Part shown: positions 48,228 to 57,489 of the stretch, piece after piece | Numbering within the stretch: the first letter of the stretch is position 1 | Layout: every line of letters starts with the position of its first letter | Virus record (IMG/VR): IMGVR_UViG_3300050821_017219 | Location: 1-64,000 of that record | Reading direction: 5' to 3' (one strand) | Origin: a virus | Length of the DNA: 64,000 nt | Notes under the pieces: generated by a model | Told to the model about the DNA's origin: nothing | Seen by the model: only the letters and a program-made list of their open reading frames with translations | Databases searched by the model: none | Made by a program: the position numbers and the translations under genes

Positions 48228-48620
48228 ATGAAAGCCGATAGTTCAATCGCGCTTGTCATTAGCTGGTACGCCCAACCGATGCTTTTGGCCGTTCGCGAAC
48301 CACGTGGTTTGTGTTTGCCAGGTGGAAAAGTAGAGCCCGATGAGACGCCACAAGCAGCGTGCTGCCGTGAGCTTCGCGAAGAGACCGGCATCAAAACATT
48401 ACCTGGGCACATCGTCTATATCGCCGAGGGCTTGAGCGGCACCGAAGACGATCGGTTGGTGCGCATCTACCACGTCCGAGAAGCAATTCTACGTGGAGCG
48501 TGTGGTCAGTGGACGACCTTCGAGAAGCTGCTCGCCGAATCGCCGTTCGCCGACTTCTACAGGCGCCATCTGCCGAGCGGCATTGTTCACCTACCGCTGA
48601 CGCGCTTCCACGTTGGCTGA
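48228..48620 (+). CDS. Nudix hydrolase
   Basis: A 130-residue protein with a complete Nudix box at residues 33-55: GGKVEPDETPQA followed by CRELREETGI. It hydrolyses nucleoside diphosphate-linked compounds such as oxidised dNTPs, NADH or ADP-ribose; substrate unknown. Fits the nucleotide metabolism cluster. Confidence 0.85.
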   Translation: MKADSSIALVISWYAQPMLLAVREPRGLCLPGGKVEPDETPQAACCRELREETGIKTLPGHIVYIAEGLSGTEDDRLVRIYHVREAILRGACGQWTTFEKLLAESPFADFYRRHLPSGIVHLPLTRFHVG

Positions 48621-48622
48621 GC

Positions 48623-48628
48623 TACACT
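48623..48628 (+). promoter_or_regulatory. -10-like TACACT abutting a start codon
   Basis: GCTACACT ends six bases before the ATG at 48635, with no ribosome-binding site between. Same layout as the elements before 53707, 58523 and 59461. Confidence 0.45.
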
Positions 48629-48634
48629 GACGCC

Positions 48635-50773
48635 ATGCCTTCCACCCGCCTCTCCAGCGCCGAAAAGCCCACCATCGAAGGTCTCGTTGCAGAACGCCGC
48701 ACCTACGACGGCAAGTGGGTAGGATTTTGGAACGACGGTACGATCGTTGTCGGTCATCCGGTGGTGAACAAAACGATCGCGCGGAACGTACCCAAAGCGC
48801 TCTGGTTTATCATCGCCGATGACGTTTCGCTCTACGACGAAGCTGAACTAAAAGGACTCGTCAAAGCGGCGCGGAAGGCATATGACCTCCACAAGCGCGA
48901 GCCACATCGAGTCCGAAGCGAAGATCTACTCCGTCTCATGCGTTCGTATGCGCCGCCAACGCATGCGGCAGCATCAGAGACGACGCGTCTCTCCAGCGGC
49001 GACGTCTCCTCGTCCGATCGCCCGACGACGACCCCCGACGAGTCCGGCCCCCGCATCGTCGCCGCCGGTACCTACGAGGCGGTGCTGCGCCGTTGTCTCT
49101 CAGATTTAGGATCGAACGACCCGGACATCTTGCTGCGGATGAGCGGCGACTTCTGGAAGCGTTGCCGCGACGCCGGAGTCGATCCGAAGGTGGCGGCGAC
49201 GACCATCTACACCGCCGAGCGGCATCACCATGAAGTCGCGCGCGTCGTGATCAAAGAAGCATCCGAAACATCTTCAGCGTCAGAATCGCCAACGATGCTC
49301 GGCGAAGAGTGGGAAGTCATCGTCAGGCGTCACGGCGCATCGATGAACAAGATCGTCGAAGCTGCTGGTAAGAAGGCTGACGCCGTCGAAGGCCCGAACG
49401 TCATCTTCGGAGACTTCCGCGACGATGAGAAGGCAGCGGCGTTTGCGCGCAAGATGACGAAGGCTGGTTTTGTTAGCTACTATGGCCCGCACAAACAAAT
49501 CTCTGCTGAGGCCAAAGAGACTTCGACGTCGCCGTTTCAGCGGCCAGACGCGCTAACGCATGCGCGCGGCTACTACAAGCAGTATCTACAGGTCGAGAAG
49601 GAAGATCCGGGCGGTCTCCACTCGAGCGAGCTTCGCGGCTACCTTCTCGCGCAATTGCTTCGCCAAGATGGATCGATCCCCACCTGGGATGAAGCGGTCG
49701 CGCTGATCGATGGCGGCGCCGAATTGTCGGACGCAGAAATCGCCGCCATCGCCGCCGCTGTCGTCGCCTCGGGTGGATCGACCGACAAAAACGTGGAGAA
49801 GCTAGGCGGAAGATCATTCAGTCACTATGGCGCGCCACGACGATTGACCGACCACGAATTGGCGCGCGTGCAGCAATGTATCCACGCAGCAGACGAAGCA
49901 ACCGAAGCCGACGACAAAAAACCAGACTGGGCGCAGCGCCGTTTCCTCAAGCTGATCAAAGAGGTCCGCACCAACGGCGGGCGCGCCCGAATCGCCGACC
50001 TGCGCGATCGCCTTCCATTGCTATCGAAGTCGGAGTTCGATCAGACGCTCGTACGGATGCAGCGCGAGGGCTTCATCGTACTCTACCCCATCGACAACCC
50101 TCAAGAGATGAAGCAGCGCGACATCGACTCCGCCGTGAGCATCGCCGGTGACCCGCGGATGCTTATCTACATCGAGCCGGCGTGGGAGAGCTTCGTAGTC
50201 AACGAGGCTGAGGAGATGCCGCGCGGCGAAGGTGGCGTGCAGTCGCAAATCGCAGCGCGAATGCAGCCGGTTGAAGTAACGCCAGACAAATCAGCTTGTG
50301 TGACGTGCATCCCATGGATCAAAGTCTCTCGCGACCCCGCGCAGCACGCGGCCATCGCTGAGCTCGCGAAGAAGTTCGGCAAGATCCGAACGCCGCGCGA
50401 TGTCTACGCCATCGTCGGCGACGACTTGAACCGCGAGACACAAGAGGTCTTCCTCGTCATCGCGCTGAACGTTCACTCGCGGCTGATGTGCGCCCCCTAC
50501 GAGATTGCACGAGGGCAGCGTGACCGAGTCGCCGTCGGCATCGACAACGTCATGGACGCCGCCTCCGACGCGCGATGCGCCGCCTTTCTAGTTTGCCATC
50601 AACATCCTGGAGACTCACCCGAGCCCTCCGAGGCCGACTGGAAGCTCTACAAGGATATCGTCAAGGCGACCCCACCTGGTAGAGTTTGTATCGACAGCCT
50701 CGTCGTCGGACCAGCGAGCATCTATAGCTGCGCCGAGAAAAAGCTCCACAAAATCGCTGCGTCGAGGCGTTGA
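48635..50773 (+). CDS. Large protein with C-terminal RadC-like JAB domain
   Basis: A 712-residue protein. Most of it is unassigned: charged helical regions, a possible winged helix (about 430-500; RFLKLIKEVRTNGGRARIAD, LVRMQREGFIVLYPI), then a C-terminal domain from about 570 with the RadC-like JAMM signature CHQHPGDSPEPSEAD (about 654-668), H-x-H-P...P-S-x-x-D. RadC/JAB proteins are zinc metalloprotease folds; phage copies occur as assembly proteases or DNA-repair-like proteins. The length and the N-terminal fusion are unusual. A -10-like element abuts the start. Confidence 0.7.
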   Translation: MPSTRLSSAEKPTIEGLVAERRTYDGKWVGFWNDGTIVVGHPVVNKTIARNVPKALWFIIADDVSLYDEAELKGLVKAARKAYDLHKREPHRVRSEDLLRLMRSYAPPTHAAASETTRLSSGDVSSSDRPTTTPDESGPRIVAAGTYEAVLRRCLSDLGSNDPDILLRMSGDFWKRCRDAGVDPKVAATTIYTAERHHHEVARVVIKEASETSSASESPTMLGEEWEVIVRRHGASMNKIVEAAGKKADAVEGPNVIFGDFRDDEKAAAFARKMTKAGFVSYYGPHKQISAEAKETSTSPFQRPDALTHARGYYKQYLQVEKEDPGGLHSSELRGYLLAQLLRQDGSIPTWDEAVALIDGGAELSDAEIAAIAAAVVASGGSTDKNVEKLGGRSFSHYGAPRRLTDHELARVQQCIHAADEATEADDKKPDWAQRRFLKLIKEVRTNGGRARIADLRDRLPLLSKSEFDQTLVRMQREGFIVLYPIDNPQEMKQRDIDSAVSIAGDPRMLIYIEPAWESFVVNEAEEMPRGEGGVQSQIAARMQPVEVTPDKSACVTCIPWIKVSRDPAQHAAIAELAKKFGKIRTPRDVYAIVGDDLNRETQEVFLVIALNVHSRLMCAPYEIARGQRDRVAVGIDNVMDAASDARCAAFLVCHQHPGDSPEPSEADWKLYKDIVKATPPGRVCIDSLVVGPASIYSCAEKKLHKIAASRR

Positions 50774-50798
50774 CTTTCGGCGCAAGCAGACTCATCAT
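50770..50798 (+). promoter_or_regulatory. Possible promoter TTGACT-N17-CATCAT
   Basis: TTGACT (50770-50775) and CATCAT (50793-50798) are spaced 17 bases apart in the gap before the gene at 50832. The -10 match is weak. Confidence 0.3.
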
Positions 50799-50831
50799 TG
50801 ACGACGCATCGATTCGTTGGAGAAAGAAAAA

Positions 50832-51377
50832 ATGACAGCCACGACAACGCCGACGCCGGTGACGCCAGAAGCCGCCGATGACATCGTCGACTTCGACGAG
50901 CGAAAATTCGAGACGCAGGAAGACTTCTCGAAGGCGCTCTTCAAGGAGATCCTCGATCGATCCGGCCTGGATTCGTTCGGAGACGTCCCGATCCCCAAGC
51001 GCGCCGTGTGGGAAGACCCCGGTGGGTCGCTGATGAACATCGAGATCAACGAGCCGTCGCCCTTCGACAAAAACTCCATCGTACTTGGGCTCTTCCACGA
51101 CGATGAAGAGGTGCGTGTCTATACCCTCCCGAAACAACGAGGCGAAGCGAAGCGCTACTGTCTCTCCAAGCGCGGTCGCACGTTCGTCGTCGAGACCTTC
51201 TCGTCGCTCGAGATGATCATCGACTCGTTGGCCGAAGAGTATCACGTCTTAGGTATCACTACCGAAGTCATCGACGACGATGACGACGACGACGAAGACG
51301 AAACTCCAGCGAATGGCGTCACAAACGATGGCGTTGCTGCAACGCCTTCGTCGGCAACGCCGTCGGTGACGTCGTGA
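50832..51377 (+). CDS. Acidic hypothetical protein (181 aa)
   Basis: The ATG at 50832 follows GGAGAAAG and is chosen over a TTG at 50817. Alpha/beta core (residues 25-135) with a run of acidic residues (EVIDDDDDDDEDE) and a Thr/Ser/Pro tail. Possibly a virion or assembly protein by position; no family. Confidence 0.6.
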   Translation: MTATTTPTPVTPEAADDIVDFDERKFETQEDFSKALFKEILDRSGLDSFGDVPIPKRAVWEDPGGSLMNIEINEPSPFDKNSIVLGLFHDDEEVRVYTLPKQRGEAKRYCLSKRGRTFVVETFSSLEMIIDSLAEEYHVLGITTEVIDDDDDDDEDETPANGVTNDGVAATPSSATPSVTS

Positions 51378-52183
51378 ATACCACCGTCACGTGCGTCTAT
51401 CGCATCGCGCAAGGCGGCGCGGCGTTGACGACGCTTCAGTCGAAGGTCGCCGCCGTCGTCGTCAACTCTTCCATTCTGTCGACGCTCGGCGCGCGTATCA
51501 CGAGCGACGTCACTACCATCGCCGCCGGTTTCGCCATCCGAACCATCGTCTTTTCGATCGTGCCGACGGTCGCAGCCGGCGCGACGGCAGCGCTCAACTC
51601 CAACGACTTCCTCTCCGGCGTGTCGGTCTTCTCGGCCGGCTCTGACTACATTCTGCCGCCCGTCGTCAAATTCGCTGGTGGAAACCCCTACAAAATCGCG
51701 TCGGCGCGCGCGACGTTGAAGGCCGTCGGCGTCAACGTCGTCGCTGGTGGCTCAGGCTATACCGCAGCGGCGGTCGCAACAGCCGTCGGTGCGATCAACC
51801 CCAACCATGACATCAAGCTCGGCCAAGCCCCACCGAAGCCTGTCTTGATGACGTTGACGCTTGGCGGTGGCGGAGCCATCGTCGGCGTCGCCATCACCGA
51901 TGCGGGCGCTAACTACGAAGGCGTTCCCTCGGTTGTCGTCACCGACGTCGTTGGGGGTGGAAGCGGCGCCATCATCGATCTGTCGATGGGCGTCAGCGCC
52001 GTCGATGTGATCTACCCCGGGCAAGGCTTCCAGGCGGTTCCGGCGTGTCAGCTGATCCCAGCCTTCCGTGTGATGTTCCCCGACGGACCTTCGCAGGCGG
52101 CACCTTTCGCGAACCTCATGACGACGGCGATTGCGCAAGCAGTGATGACGCCGGTCGTTGCGGATGCGCCGGTGTTGTCATGA
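51374..52183 (+). CDS. Beta-rich putative virion protein (269 aa)
   Basis: GTG start overlapping the preceding stop. Repeats of the type GGSGYTAAAV and DAGANYEGVPSVVVTD resemble the GxGYxxxP.V beta repeats seen in viral spike and fibre proteins. No membrane segment. A structural role is inferred. Confidence 0.55.
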   Translation: MNTTVTCVYRIAQGGAALTTLQSKVAAVVVNSSILSTLGARITSDVTTIAAGFAIRTIVFSIVPTVAAGATAALNSNDFLSGVSVFSAGSDYILPPVVKFAGGNPYKIASARATLKAVGVNVVAGGSGYTAAAVATAVGAINPNHDIKLGQAPPKPVLMTLTLGGGGAIVGVAITDAGANYEGVPSVVVTDVVGGGSGAIIDLSMGVSAVDVIYPGQGFQAVPACQLIPAFRVMFPDGPSQAAPFANLMTTAIAQAVMTPVVADAPVLS

Positions 52184-53685
52184 CGCGCGAAGATGACAAC
52201 TACGACGAGCGAGACGACGATGACGGCGAAGGCGAGCCGCCTGAAGAAGTCGTCGAAGCCAAAACGAAGGCAATACCGCCGAAGAAGCGCAATCCGAAAG
52301 CGCGAAACGGCGTCGGTGGAGCGTTGGGTGGTGCGCCCGAAGATTCGCCGCGTGAAGCTGAGCTGCTCTGGCTGTGGATTCTCGCGCGACTTCCCAGCGA
52401 AGGCCGCTCCGCCTACGACGTGACCATCCAAGTCTTGCAGCTCGATCCACCCGCCTCAAACGGCCGCGCCTTCATGGTGGGAAGCTTCGGCGGTGGCGCA
52501 ATCCGCGGCAGCGAAACTGTTGATCCGTCGCAGGCGTTGATCAGCTACGTCACCGACAACTTTCACATGCCGCGGTCTCAGTCGAGACAGTCGGTGACCT
52601 ACCAGATCCGCTTCATCTGGGCATCGAACAGCCAGCAGATGAAGCGCGGCGAGCTGACGCTTCCCCCGCGCGACGAGATCATCGCCGTTCGACAAGAAGA
52701 GGCGCGCCAGCGGCAGGCCAACGGCGAGCCGGTGACCCCCTACAACCCGCCGCCGATGCATCAGCAAGGCGTCGGTGTGCCGCAACCATGGCCGCAGCCG
52801 TTTGGCTTTCCGCCGTCTTACTACCCCCCGCCTGCCGGTGGCGATGCGCAGATGATGCCGCAGCTGCTGACGATGATGCAGGAGATGTGGCGCGCGCAGC
52901 TCGAAGGCCGCCCACCCAATCCCGCAGCTGCCGGTGTCGCTGCGCCACCACCCGCGCCTCTCAACGAAGACAGCATCGTACAGAAAACGACCGCCAGCGT
53001 CTTGATGGCGCTGCAGCAAGCCGGCATCTTGACGAAGCCAACCGCCGGTGTCGCCGCCGCAACGCCAACGCCTGCGGTCTCGCCTGCGTCGCCGGCTGCA
53101 TCGAATCCATTCGCAGGCATGATGGAAAAAGCCGTCGGTCGCATGTTCGAGGCGGCCGTCGGTGAGGTGGAGAAAAGCGTCAAGAAGACCATCGCTGGCG
53201 TCGGCAAGCCGCAAGACGACGACTATTACTTCGACGACGATGACGATGGAAAGAAAGGCGGATCATCTTCGCCTGCATCTGCAGCCGTTGGCGTTGGCGC
53301 GCCACCGACACCGCCGAAAGAAGACGCCTTCGATCTGCCGTGGGCGACGAAGCCAGTCGCCGATGCGAAGTGGGGCGACGGCCGCCCAGTCGTCTACGCC
53401 GAAGACAAAGAGACCGGCAACTTCTCGTGGCAGGGCGCGCTCATGAGCAACCCCACCGTGCTCGAGAAGGGGATGGAAGCCGCGCAGGGTCTCGCCGGAG
53501 CGTTGACGAACATCGTGAAGCAGGTCGGCGCCAAAGCTTCCGCCGGCTTCGCGCAGGCGCCGCAGAATCCGCCGCCGCAGATGACGCCGAAGACGGTTTC
53601 GATACCGCCTGCCGCAACGGTTGTGGCGGAGACGCCCGCGGGCGCGGTGGATGCGACGCCAAAGTCTTGGAAAGACGGCGACTAG
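52180..53685 (+). CDS. Pro/Ala-rich putative structural protein (501 aa)
   Basis: Begins in an ATGA overlap. Residues 1-50 are very acidic then basic, and about 55-170 form a folded domain (ELLWLWILARLPSEGRSAYD, VTYQIRFIWAS). The remainder is Pro/Ala/Gln-rich low complexity with a DDDYYFDDDDDG run. It may be a scaffold or flexible virion component. No family recognised. Confidence 0.55.
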   Translation: MTREDDNYDERDDDDGEGEPPEEVVEAKTKAIPPKKRNPKARNGVGGALGGAPEDSPREAELLWLWILARLPSEGRSAYDVTIQVLQLDPPASNGRAFMVGSFGGGAIRGSETVDPSQALISYVTDNFHMPRSQSRQSVTYQIRFIWASNSQQMKRGELTLPPRDEIIAVRQEEARQRQANGEPVTPYNPPPMHQQGVGVPQPWPQPFGFPPSYYPPPAGGDAQMMPQLLTMMQEMWRAQLEGRPPNPAAAGVAAPPPAPLNEDSIVQKTTASVLMALQQAGILTKPTAGVAAATPTPAVSPASPAASNPFAGMMEKAVGRMFEAAVGEVEKSVKKTIAGVGKPQDDDYYFDDDDDGKKGGSSSPASAAVGVGAPPTPPKEDAFDLPWATKPVADAKWGDGRPVVYAEDKETGNFSWQGALMSNPTVLEKGMEAAQGLAGALTNIVKQVGAKASAGFAQAPQNPPPQMTPKTVSIPPAATVVAETPAGAVDATPKSWKDGD

Positions 53686-53694
53686 CAGCTCTGC

Positions 53695-53700
53695 TACGAT
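53695..53700 (+). promoter_or_regulatory. -10-like TACGAT abutting a start codon
   Basis: GCTACGAT ends six bases before the GTG at 53707; no ribosome-binding site between them. Confidence 0.4.
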
Positions 53701-53706
53701 TGCGGT

Positions 53707-55047
53707 GTGACAACGACGCCGCATTGGCCGCAGGTAGTGGTGCCGCGCCGTGTCGGTGTCGCCGGTCTGACCGATTTTGAGGCGCACTTCGCGTCCGACC
53801 CCAACTTTGCGTCGGCGTGGAACGATGTCGGTGGCCAGCTCCTCGCCGAAGGCGCTAGCAGCTCGCAGGTCGACCAAGCGAAGACGTGGTTCGTCAACGC
53901 CGTCGAGGGAGCTGTCCCTGGGGTAACCGGCGACCAGGCCATCGCCTCCGCGAAGCAGCTCGTGCTGCTTGGGCAGACGGTCATGGGCGCCGTCGCTACG
54001 GTGCAAGGTCTTCTCCAGACCGTCGAAAGTGGGTCGGTCCCACAAATTACGCAGGCGTTTACCGGCGTCTTGATCAGCCTCGGCGTCGGCACTGGGTTAG
54101 TCTCGGCCGGTATCGGCGCGGCCATCGCGCTCGGCATCTCCGTCGTGTTGGCGGCGCTTCAAGACCTTGGATTTTTTACTAGCAACGCCCCTCCGACATT
54201 TGACATCCCTGGGTGCGGCAAGTGGTACTGGGTGCCGGACTACCTCATCGGATGCATGGGCGTTCAAGCGAAGGGCGGCACTGCCAACGATCCGCTCTTG
54301 ACGCAACCCTTTCATGTCGCGCCGGGCTCCCCCAACTGGCGGACGTTCCCGGTGCCGGGCAACATCATCCCATACGTCGAAGGCGCGGACAAAGAATGGT
54401 ACGTCCCTGGGTTGGGGATGGTTGGCCACTGGAAGGGCATCTTCATCGACTACGGCGCCGTCGATGCAAGCGATGGGCGGCGGCCGATCGATCGCGCGTT
54501 TCCGAATTTTCGGCAGCTCGAAGCGGACAGCGGACCGGGAGCAAGCGACTTCCAGCGCGCGTTCGGTGGCGCATGGCGAAGCAACGCGGAGTATGCGTTC
54601 AACGGGTTGAAGCCGCAGCCAGACGAACAGGTGCTGCTCCATACCATTCGATTGTGGAACCGTTCGCACGATGGCCCCGCAGTTACGCTCGATCAAAGCA
54701 ACGCGACCTACGCCAATTCGCTCGTCGACGCCGCCGTCAACAACGTGATGTCGAGTGACATCGGTTTGCTGTCTGGCCAAAGCTTGCTCGTCAACGCCGG
54801 TGGGTTGAAAACCCAAACGCCACGTGTCGTCACGCTGCATCTAGGCGGTAGTTTCGATTCAGCGACGTCGCCAACAACCGGCCTTATGTCGTCGACGGGT
54901 GGAAAAATTCTCGCGGGTACAGCTGCAATCGGCGGCGCCGCACTGCTCGGAAGCGCGGCGTACGCCTTCGCAAAGAAAGAGAGCATCGGCGCCGTCTGGA
55001 AGAACGTCTTCAAGACGGTGACGAAACCTCTGAGAGGTGGAAGATGA
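53707..55047 (+). CDS. Putative virion membrane protein (446 aa)
   Basis: A 446-residue protein. Residues 115-155 contain two hydrophobic stretches (GVLISLGVGTGLVSAGIGAA, IALGISVVLAALQDLG). A central soluble domain (CGKWYWVPDYLIGCMG onward) is rich in Trp, Pro and Asn. A C-terminal membrane segment (ILAGTAAIGGAALLGSAAYA, about 399-418) is followed by a basic end (KPLRGGR). No family recognised; it begins the run of TM proteins. Confidence 0.6.
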   Translation: MTTTPHWPQVVVPRRVGVAGLTDFEAHFASDPNFASAWNDVGGQLLAEGASSSQVDQAKTWFVNAVEGAVPGVTGDQAIASAKQLVLLGQTVMGAVATVQGLLQTVESGSVPQITQAFTGVLISLGVGTGLVSAGIGAAIALGISVVLAALQDLGFFTSNAPPTFDIPGCGKWYWVPDYLIGCMGVQAKGGTANDPLLTQPFHVAPGSPNWRTFPVPGNIIPYVEGADKEWYVPGLGMVGHWKGIFIDYGAVDASDGRRPIDRAFPNFRQLEADSGPGASDFQRAFGGAWRSNAEYAFNGLKPQPDEQVLLHTIRLWNRSHDGPAVTLDQSNATYANSLVDAAVNNVMSSDIGLLSGQSLLVNAGGLKTQTPRVVTLHLGGSFDSATSPTTGLMSSTGGKILAGTAAIGGAALLGSAAYAFAKKESIGAVWKNVFKTVTKPLRGGR

Positions 55048-55370
55048 GACGAAGACACGGTCGTAGAAATCCTTCGACGCAAACGACGACGCTGCTGATC
55101 GCCGGTGGCGGTTTGGCGCTGCTCGGCGTTGGCGTCTACCTCTTCACGAAGAAGCCAGCGGCGGCGACAACGACGACTGCGATCACGGCGACGTCACCAA
55201 ATTCTCGACCGTTCGGTGACCCCGCCAACACGTCGAGCGTCGCGTTCGCGTGCAACACCTGCTGGAAGCTGAACGCACTCGGCCATCCGACGCAGGCGAC
55301 GGCGTGGTGCACGAAATGCACCGCCAACGGTGGGGTAGTACCGCAAAGCGCTGCTCAGTTGTATACTTGA
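55044..55370 (+). CDS. Basic N-terminus, TM, zinc ribbon (108 aa)
   Basis: ATGA overlap with the preceding gene. MRRRHGRRNPSTQTTT leads straight into a membrane segment (LLIAGGGLALLGVGVYLF), then a Thr/Ala linker and CNTC ... CTKC, a zinc ribbon. The order Arg-rich, NP, TM also occurs at 63016 and 24955-25452. Probably a virion membrane protein with its basic end facing nucleic acid. Confidence 0.6.
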   Translation: MRRRHGRRNPSTQTTTLLIAGGGLALLGVGVYLFTKKPAAATTTTAITATSPNSRPFGDPANTSSVAFACNTCWKLNALGHPTQATAWCTKCTANGGVVPQSAAQLYT

Positions 55371-55418
55371 GGCGCCGGTAGTCATTTTTGACGGCGACGC
55401 AAGACGAAAAGATAAAAA

Positions 55419-55775
55419 ATGGCCGACATTTACGACACGCTGACCCCCGCCGACCAGGCAACGGTTCGCTCGAAGCTGCTCGCGATCGTGCAGTCGAAGC
55501 CCTGCCCGAACGTCGACGTGACAGGCATCACCACCGTCGACAGCCTCACCAGCGCGGACAATCGCGGCATCGCCATCGATTGCTTCCAGCAAGCGCACAA
55601 GGTTGGCGCCGTCGCAGGCGCGCTCGATCAGGCGACTTACAGCGCGCTCGTCGGATGGTGGCCCGCGCGGCCGTTGTGGCAGAAAGCGGCGATCGTCGGC
55701 GGAGGCGTCGCAGCGGTGGCGGTTGGATACCATCTCATGGCGAAGCGAAGCCGTCGGCGTCGGCTAAGTCGTTGA
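55419..55775 (+). CDS. C-terminal-TM protein (118 aa)
   Basis: Residues 1-85 form a soluble helical domain with one Cys (KPCPNVDVTG) and a possible peptidoglycan-binding-like pattern (LTSADNRGIAIDCFQQ). Residues 88-107 (QKAAIVGGGVAAVAVGYHLM) are a membrane segment, followed by a basic tail KRSRRRRLSR. Same tail-anchored, Arg-rich design as 25534. Confidence 0.6.
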   Translation: MADIYDTLTPADQATVRSKLLAIVQSKPCPNVDVTGITTVDSLTSADNRGIAIDCFQQAHKVGAVAGALDQATYSALVGWWPARPLWQKAAIVGGGVAAVAVGYHLMAKRSRRRRLSR

Positions 55776-55783
55776 TGTAAACG

Positions 55784-55799
55784 TCTGAAATTTCAGACA
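55784..55799. promoter_or_regulatory. Perfect 16-bp palindrome
   Basis: GTCTGAAATTTCAGAC lies in the 66-base gap between two virion genes. The symmetry suggests a dimeric repressor site or a short RNA hairpin; no T-run follows. Confidence 0.4.
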
Positions 55800-55841
55800 A
55801 TTTTCAACTTTCAAACGCAAAAACAACCAAACGAGACTCCG

Positions 55842-56240
55842 ATGACGAAGAAACATCAGACGTACATGATCGTTGGTGGCGTCGCGCTCGCGGCGCTCGC
55901 CGTCGGTGGCATCGCCTACGCGCGCATGAAGGCGGCAGCGCCTCCAGTTCCTGCCGGTCAGCTTCCCGCCGGGACCCCCGCGACCACTTTCACCGCCGGT
56001 ACGAAGTACACCTTCGCCGCCGTCCTCCCCGCGGGCGCGACCGACCAGGCGACGCTCGTGACGATGCTCCACACCGCAGGGTGGCAGACGCCTGCGGTCA
56101 TCTTCTTCGGTCCGACGAACACCGGAACGATTCCGACCGGTCTCGAGGCCAACACGTCGGGGTACGTCGCGACGGGCATTTGGCAGGGCCCCGCCACACC
56201 GGTACCGGCGGGTGTCATCGCTGTCGTGTCGCCTCCGTGA
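55842..56240 (+). CDS. N-terminal-TM protein (132 aa)
   Basis: Residues 8-27 (TYMIVGGVALAALAVGGIAY) form an N-terminal membrane segment after a Lys-containing tip, then a Pro/Ala linker and a beta-rich domain of about 90 residues. Signal-anchor topology would place the domain outside the membrane. Overlaps the next gene by GTGA. Confidence 0.6.
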   Translation: MTKKHQTYMIVGGVALAALAVGGIAYARMKAAAPPVPAGQLPAGTPATTFTAGTKYTFAAVLPAGATDQATLVTMLHTAGWQTPAVIFFGPTNTGTIPTGLEANTSGYVATGIWQGPATPVPAGVIAVVSPP

Positions 56241-56641
56241 TCGACGCTGCGGTCTCCTCACAGCTTTCGACGCTTCGCTTTCGGCAAAGTCTCGTCGACG
56301 CTGCGCCATCGCCCGGCGGCAGTAGCGAAATCGTCGCGCTCGTTCCGTTCAACTTCGCGACGACGACGTTGGTGCTCGGCCCAATCCACGCTGGGTGGGT
56401 CGTCAACGAGGTCGTCTACGACATCCTGACGCCCTTCGCTGGCGCAACGGCGCTGAAGTTCGGCACGTCGACCAACGCGAGCCTCTTCTTCGAGCTCGAT
56501 ACCCCCATCATCGGCATCGCGCAGCAGTACGTTTCTCCGCTCATCATCGTCGCTCCGATCAACGATATCCTGCTGTTGAACGTCAGCGGTGGCGCTTTGG
56601 CGGGCGCAGGTTTACTGTTCTACCGGATCTTCACGCCGTAG
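56237..56641 (+). CDS. Beta-rich putative virion protein (134 aa)
   Basis: GTG start in a GTGA overlap. Alternating hydrophobic strands (NFATTTLVLGPIHAGWVVNE, PLIIVAPINDILLLNVSGG) suggest a jelly-roll or beta-sandwich. Candidate minor capsid or penton-type protein by size and position; unproven. Confidence 0.55.
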   Translation: MIDAAVSSQLSTLRFRQSLVDAAPSPGGSSEIVALVPFNFATTTLVLGPIHAGWVVNEVVYDILTPFAGATALKFGTSTNASLFFELDTPIIGIAQQYVSPLIIVAPINDILLLNVSGGALAGAGLLFYRIFTP

Positions 56642-56651
56642 GTAAGACCAG

Positions 56652-57467
56652 ATGGCGAACGCATTTCAACGACTTGCCGGCGTCATCGCCAACTTCTTCC
56701 AGATCGGCGGCCCCGCCGGCCCCGGCTGGAACGCGAACGGCGGCGCCATCGAAGGCCGCAACGCCGCCAATTCAGCGTTTGCGATCGTTCGGGGCGCGAC
56801 CCCCGTCGGCGACAACGACCTGACGACGAAGACCTACGTCGATACGATCTTCAAGCCGATCCCCGTCTCGCTTCAGTTCAACGGTGGCAGCGCGCTGCCG
56901 AGCAACAGCGGCACCGAGCAGTACTACGTCGTCACGACGACCGGGGTCAACGCGACCATCGGTCAAGTTCTCTGGGATGACGGGTCTGGCGTTGGAACGG
57001 TCACCGTCCTTCCCGCGAAGACGGGCAACGAGATCGTCACGACGGCTTCGTTCTCTGGCGGCACGATCACGCTTCAGTCGAACCAAAACTACGTCTGGTC
57101 CGGTACGGCGTGGCTCAACATCTCCCCCTCGGTTGCTGGCGCGCTCCTCTGCATCCGTCTGCCGATCACCAATGCGGCATCGCAGAGCTCCGCCACAACG
57201 ATCCCCGCCAACGCCGTCGTCGCGCGAGCGCTCCTCAACATCACGACCCCCTACTCCGGTGGCGCGACCATCTCCGTTGGCCAAACAGGATCGACGGCGC
57301 TGCTGATGGCGACGGGTGACAACGTCGCGACGCTCGCCAACATCTACGACGCCCCCCAAGACACCGCGTGGGGCGCGAGCGCGCTGGCGTTGCTCGTGAC
57401 CGTCGGTGGCGCGCCAGCTGCAGGTGCTGGCTTCGCGGTTGTATATTACAGCATCCCGCAGGTTTGA
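56652..57467 (+). CDS. Beta-rich virion protein candidate (271 aa)
   Basis: An N-terminal helix leads to FFQIGGPAGPGWNANGG, a tag shared with the gene at 57490. DNDLTTKTYVD (about residues 56-66) is a motif frequent in viral structural proteins, and the remaining 200 residues are beta-rich, ending GFAVVYYSIPQV. A capsid or spike component is possible; family not recognised. Confidence 0.6.
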   Translation: MANAFQRLAGVIANFFQIGGPAGPGWNANGGAIEGRNAANSAFAIVRGATPVGDNDLTTKTYVDTIFKPIPVSLQFNGGSALPSNSGTEQYYVVTTTGVNATIGQVLWDDGSGVGTVTVLPAKTGNEIVTTASFSGGTITLQSNQNYVWSGTAWLNISPSVAGALLCIRLPITNAASQSSATTIPANAVVARALLNITTPYSGGATISVGQTGSTALLMATGDNVATLANIYDAPQDTAWGASALALLVTVGGAPAAGAGFAVVYYSIPQV

Positions 57468-57489
57468 CGCATGCAACTTCGAGTCTGAG

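Noticed and set aside
53263-54045. 260-residue minus-strand frame
   Set aside because: Opposite two plus-strand genes with continuous coding character and Pro/Asp-rich repeats; no supporting motif.
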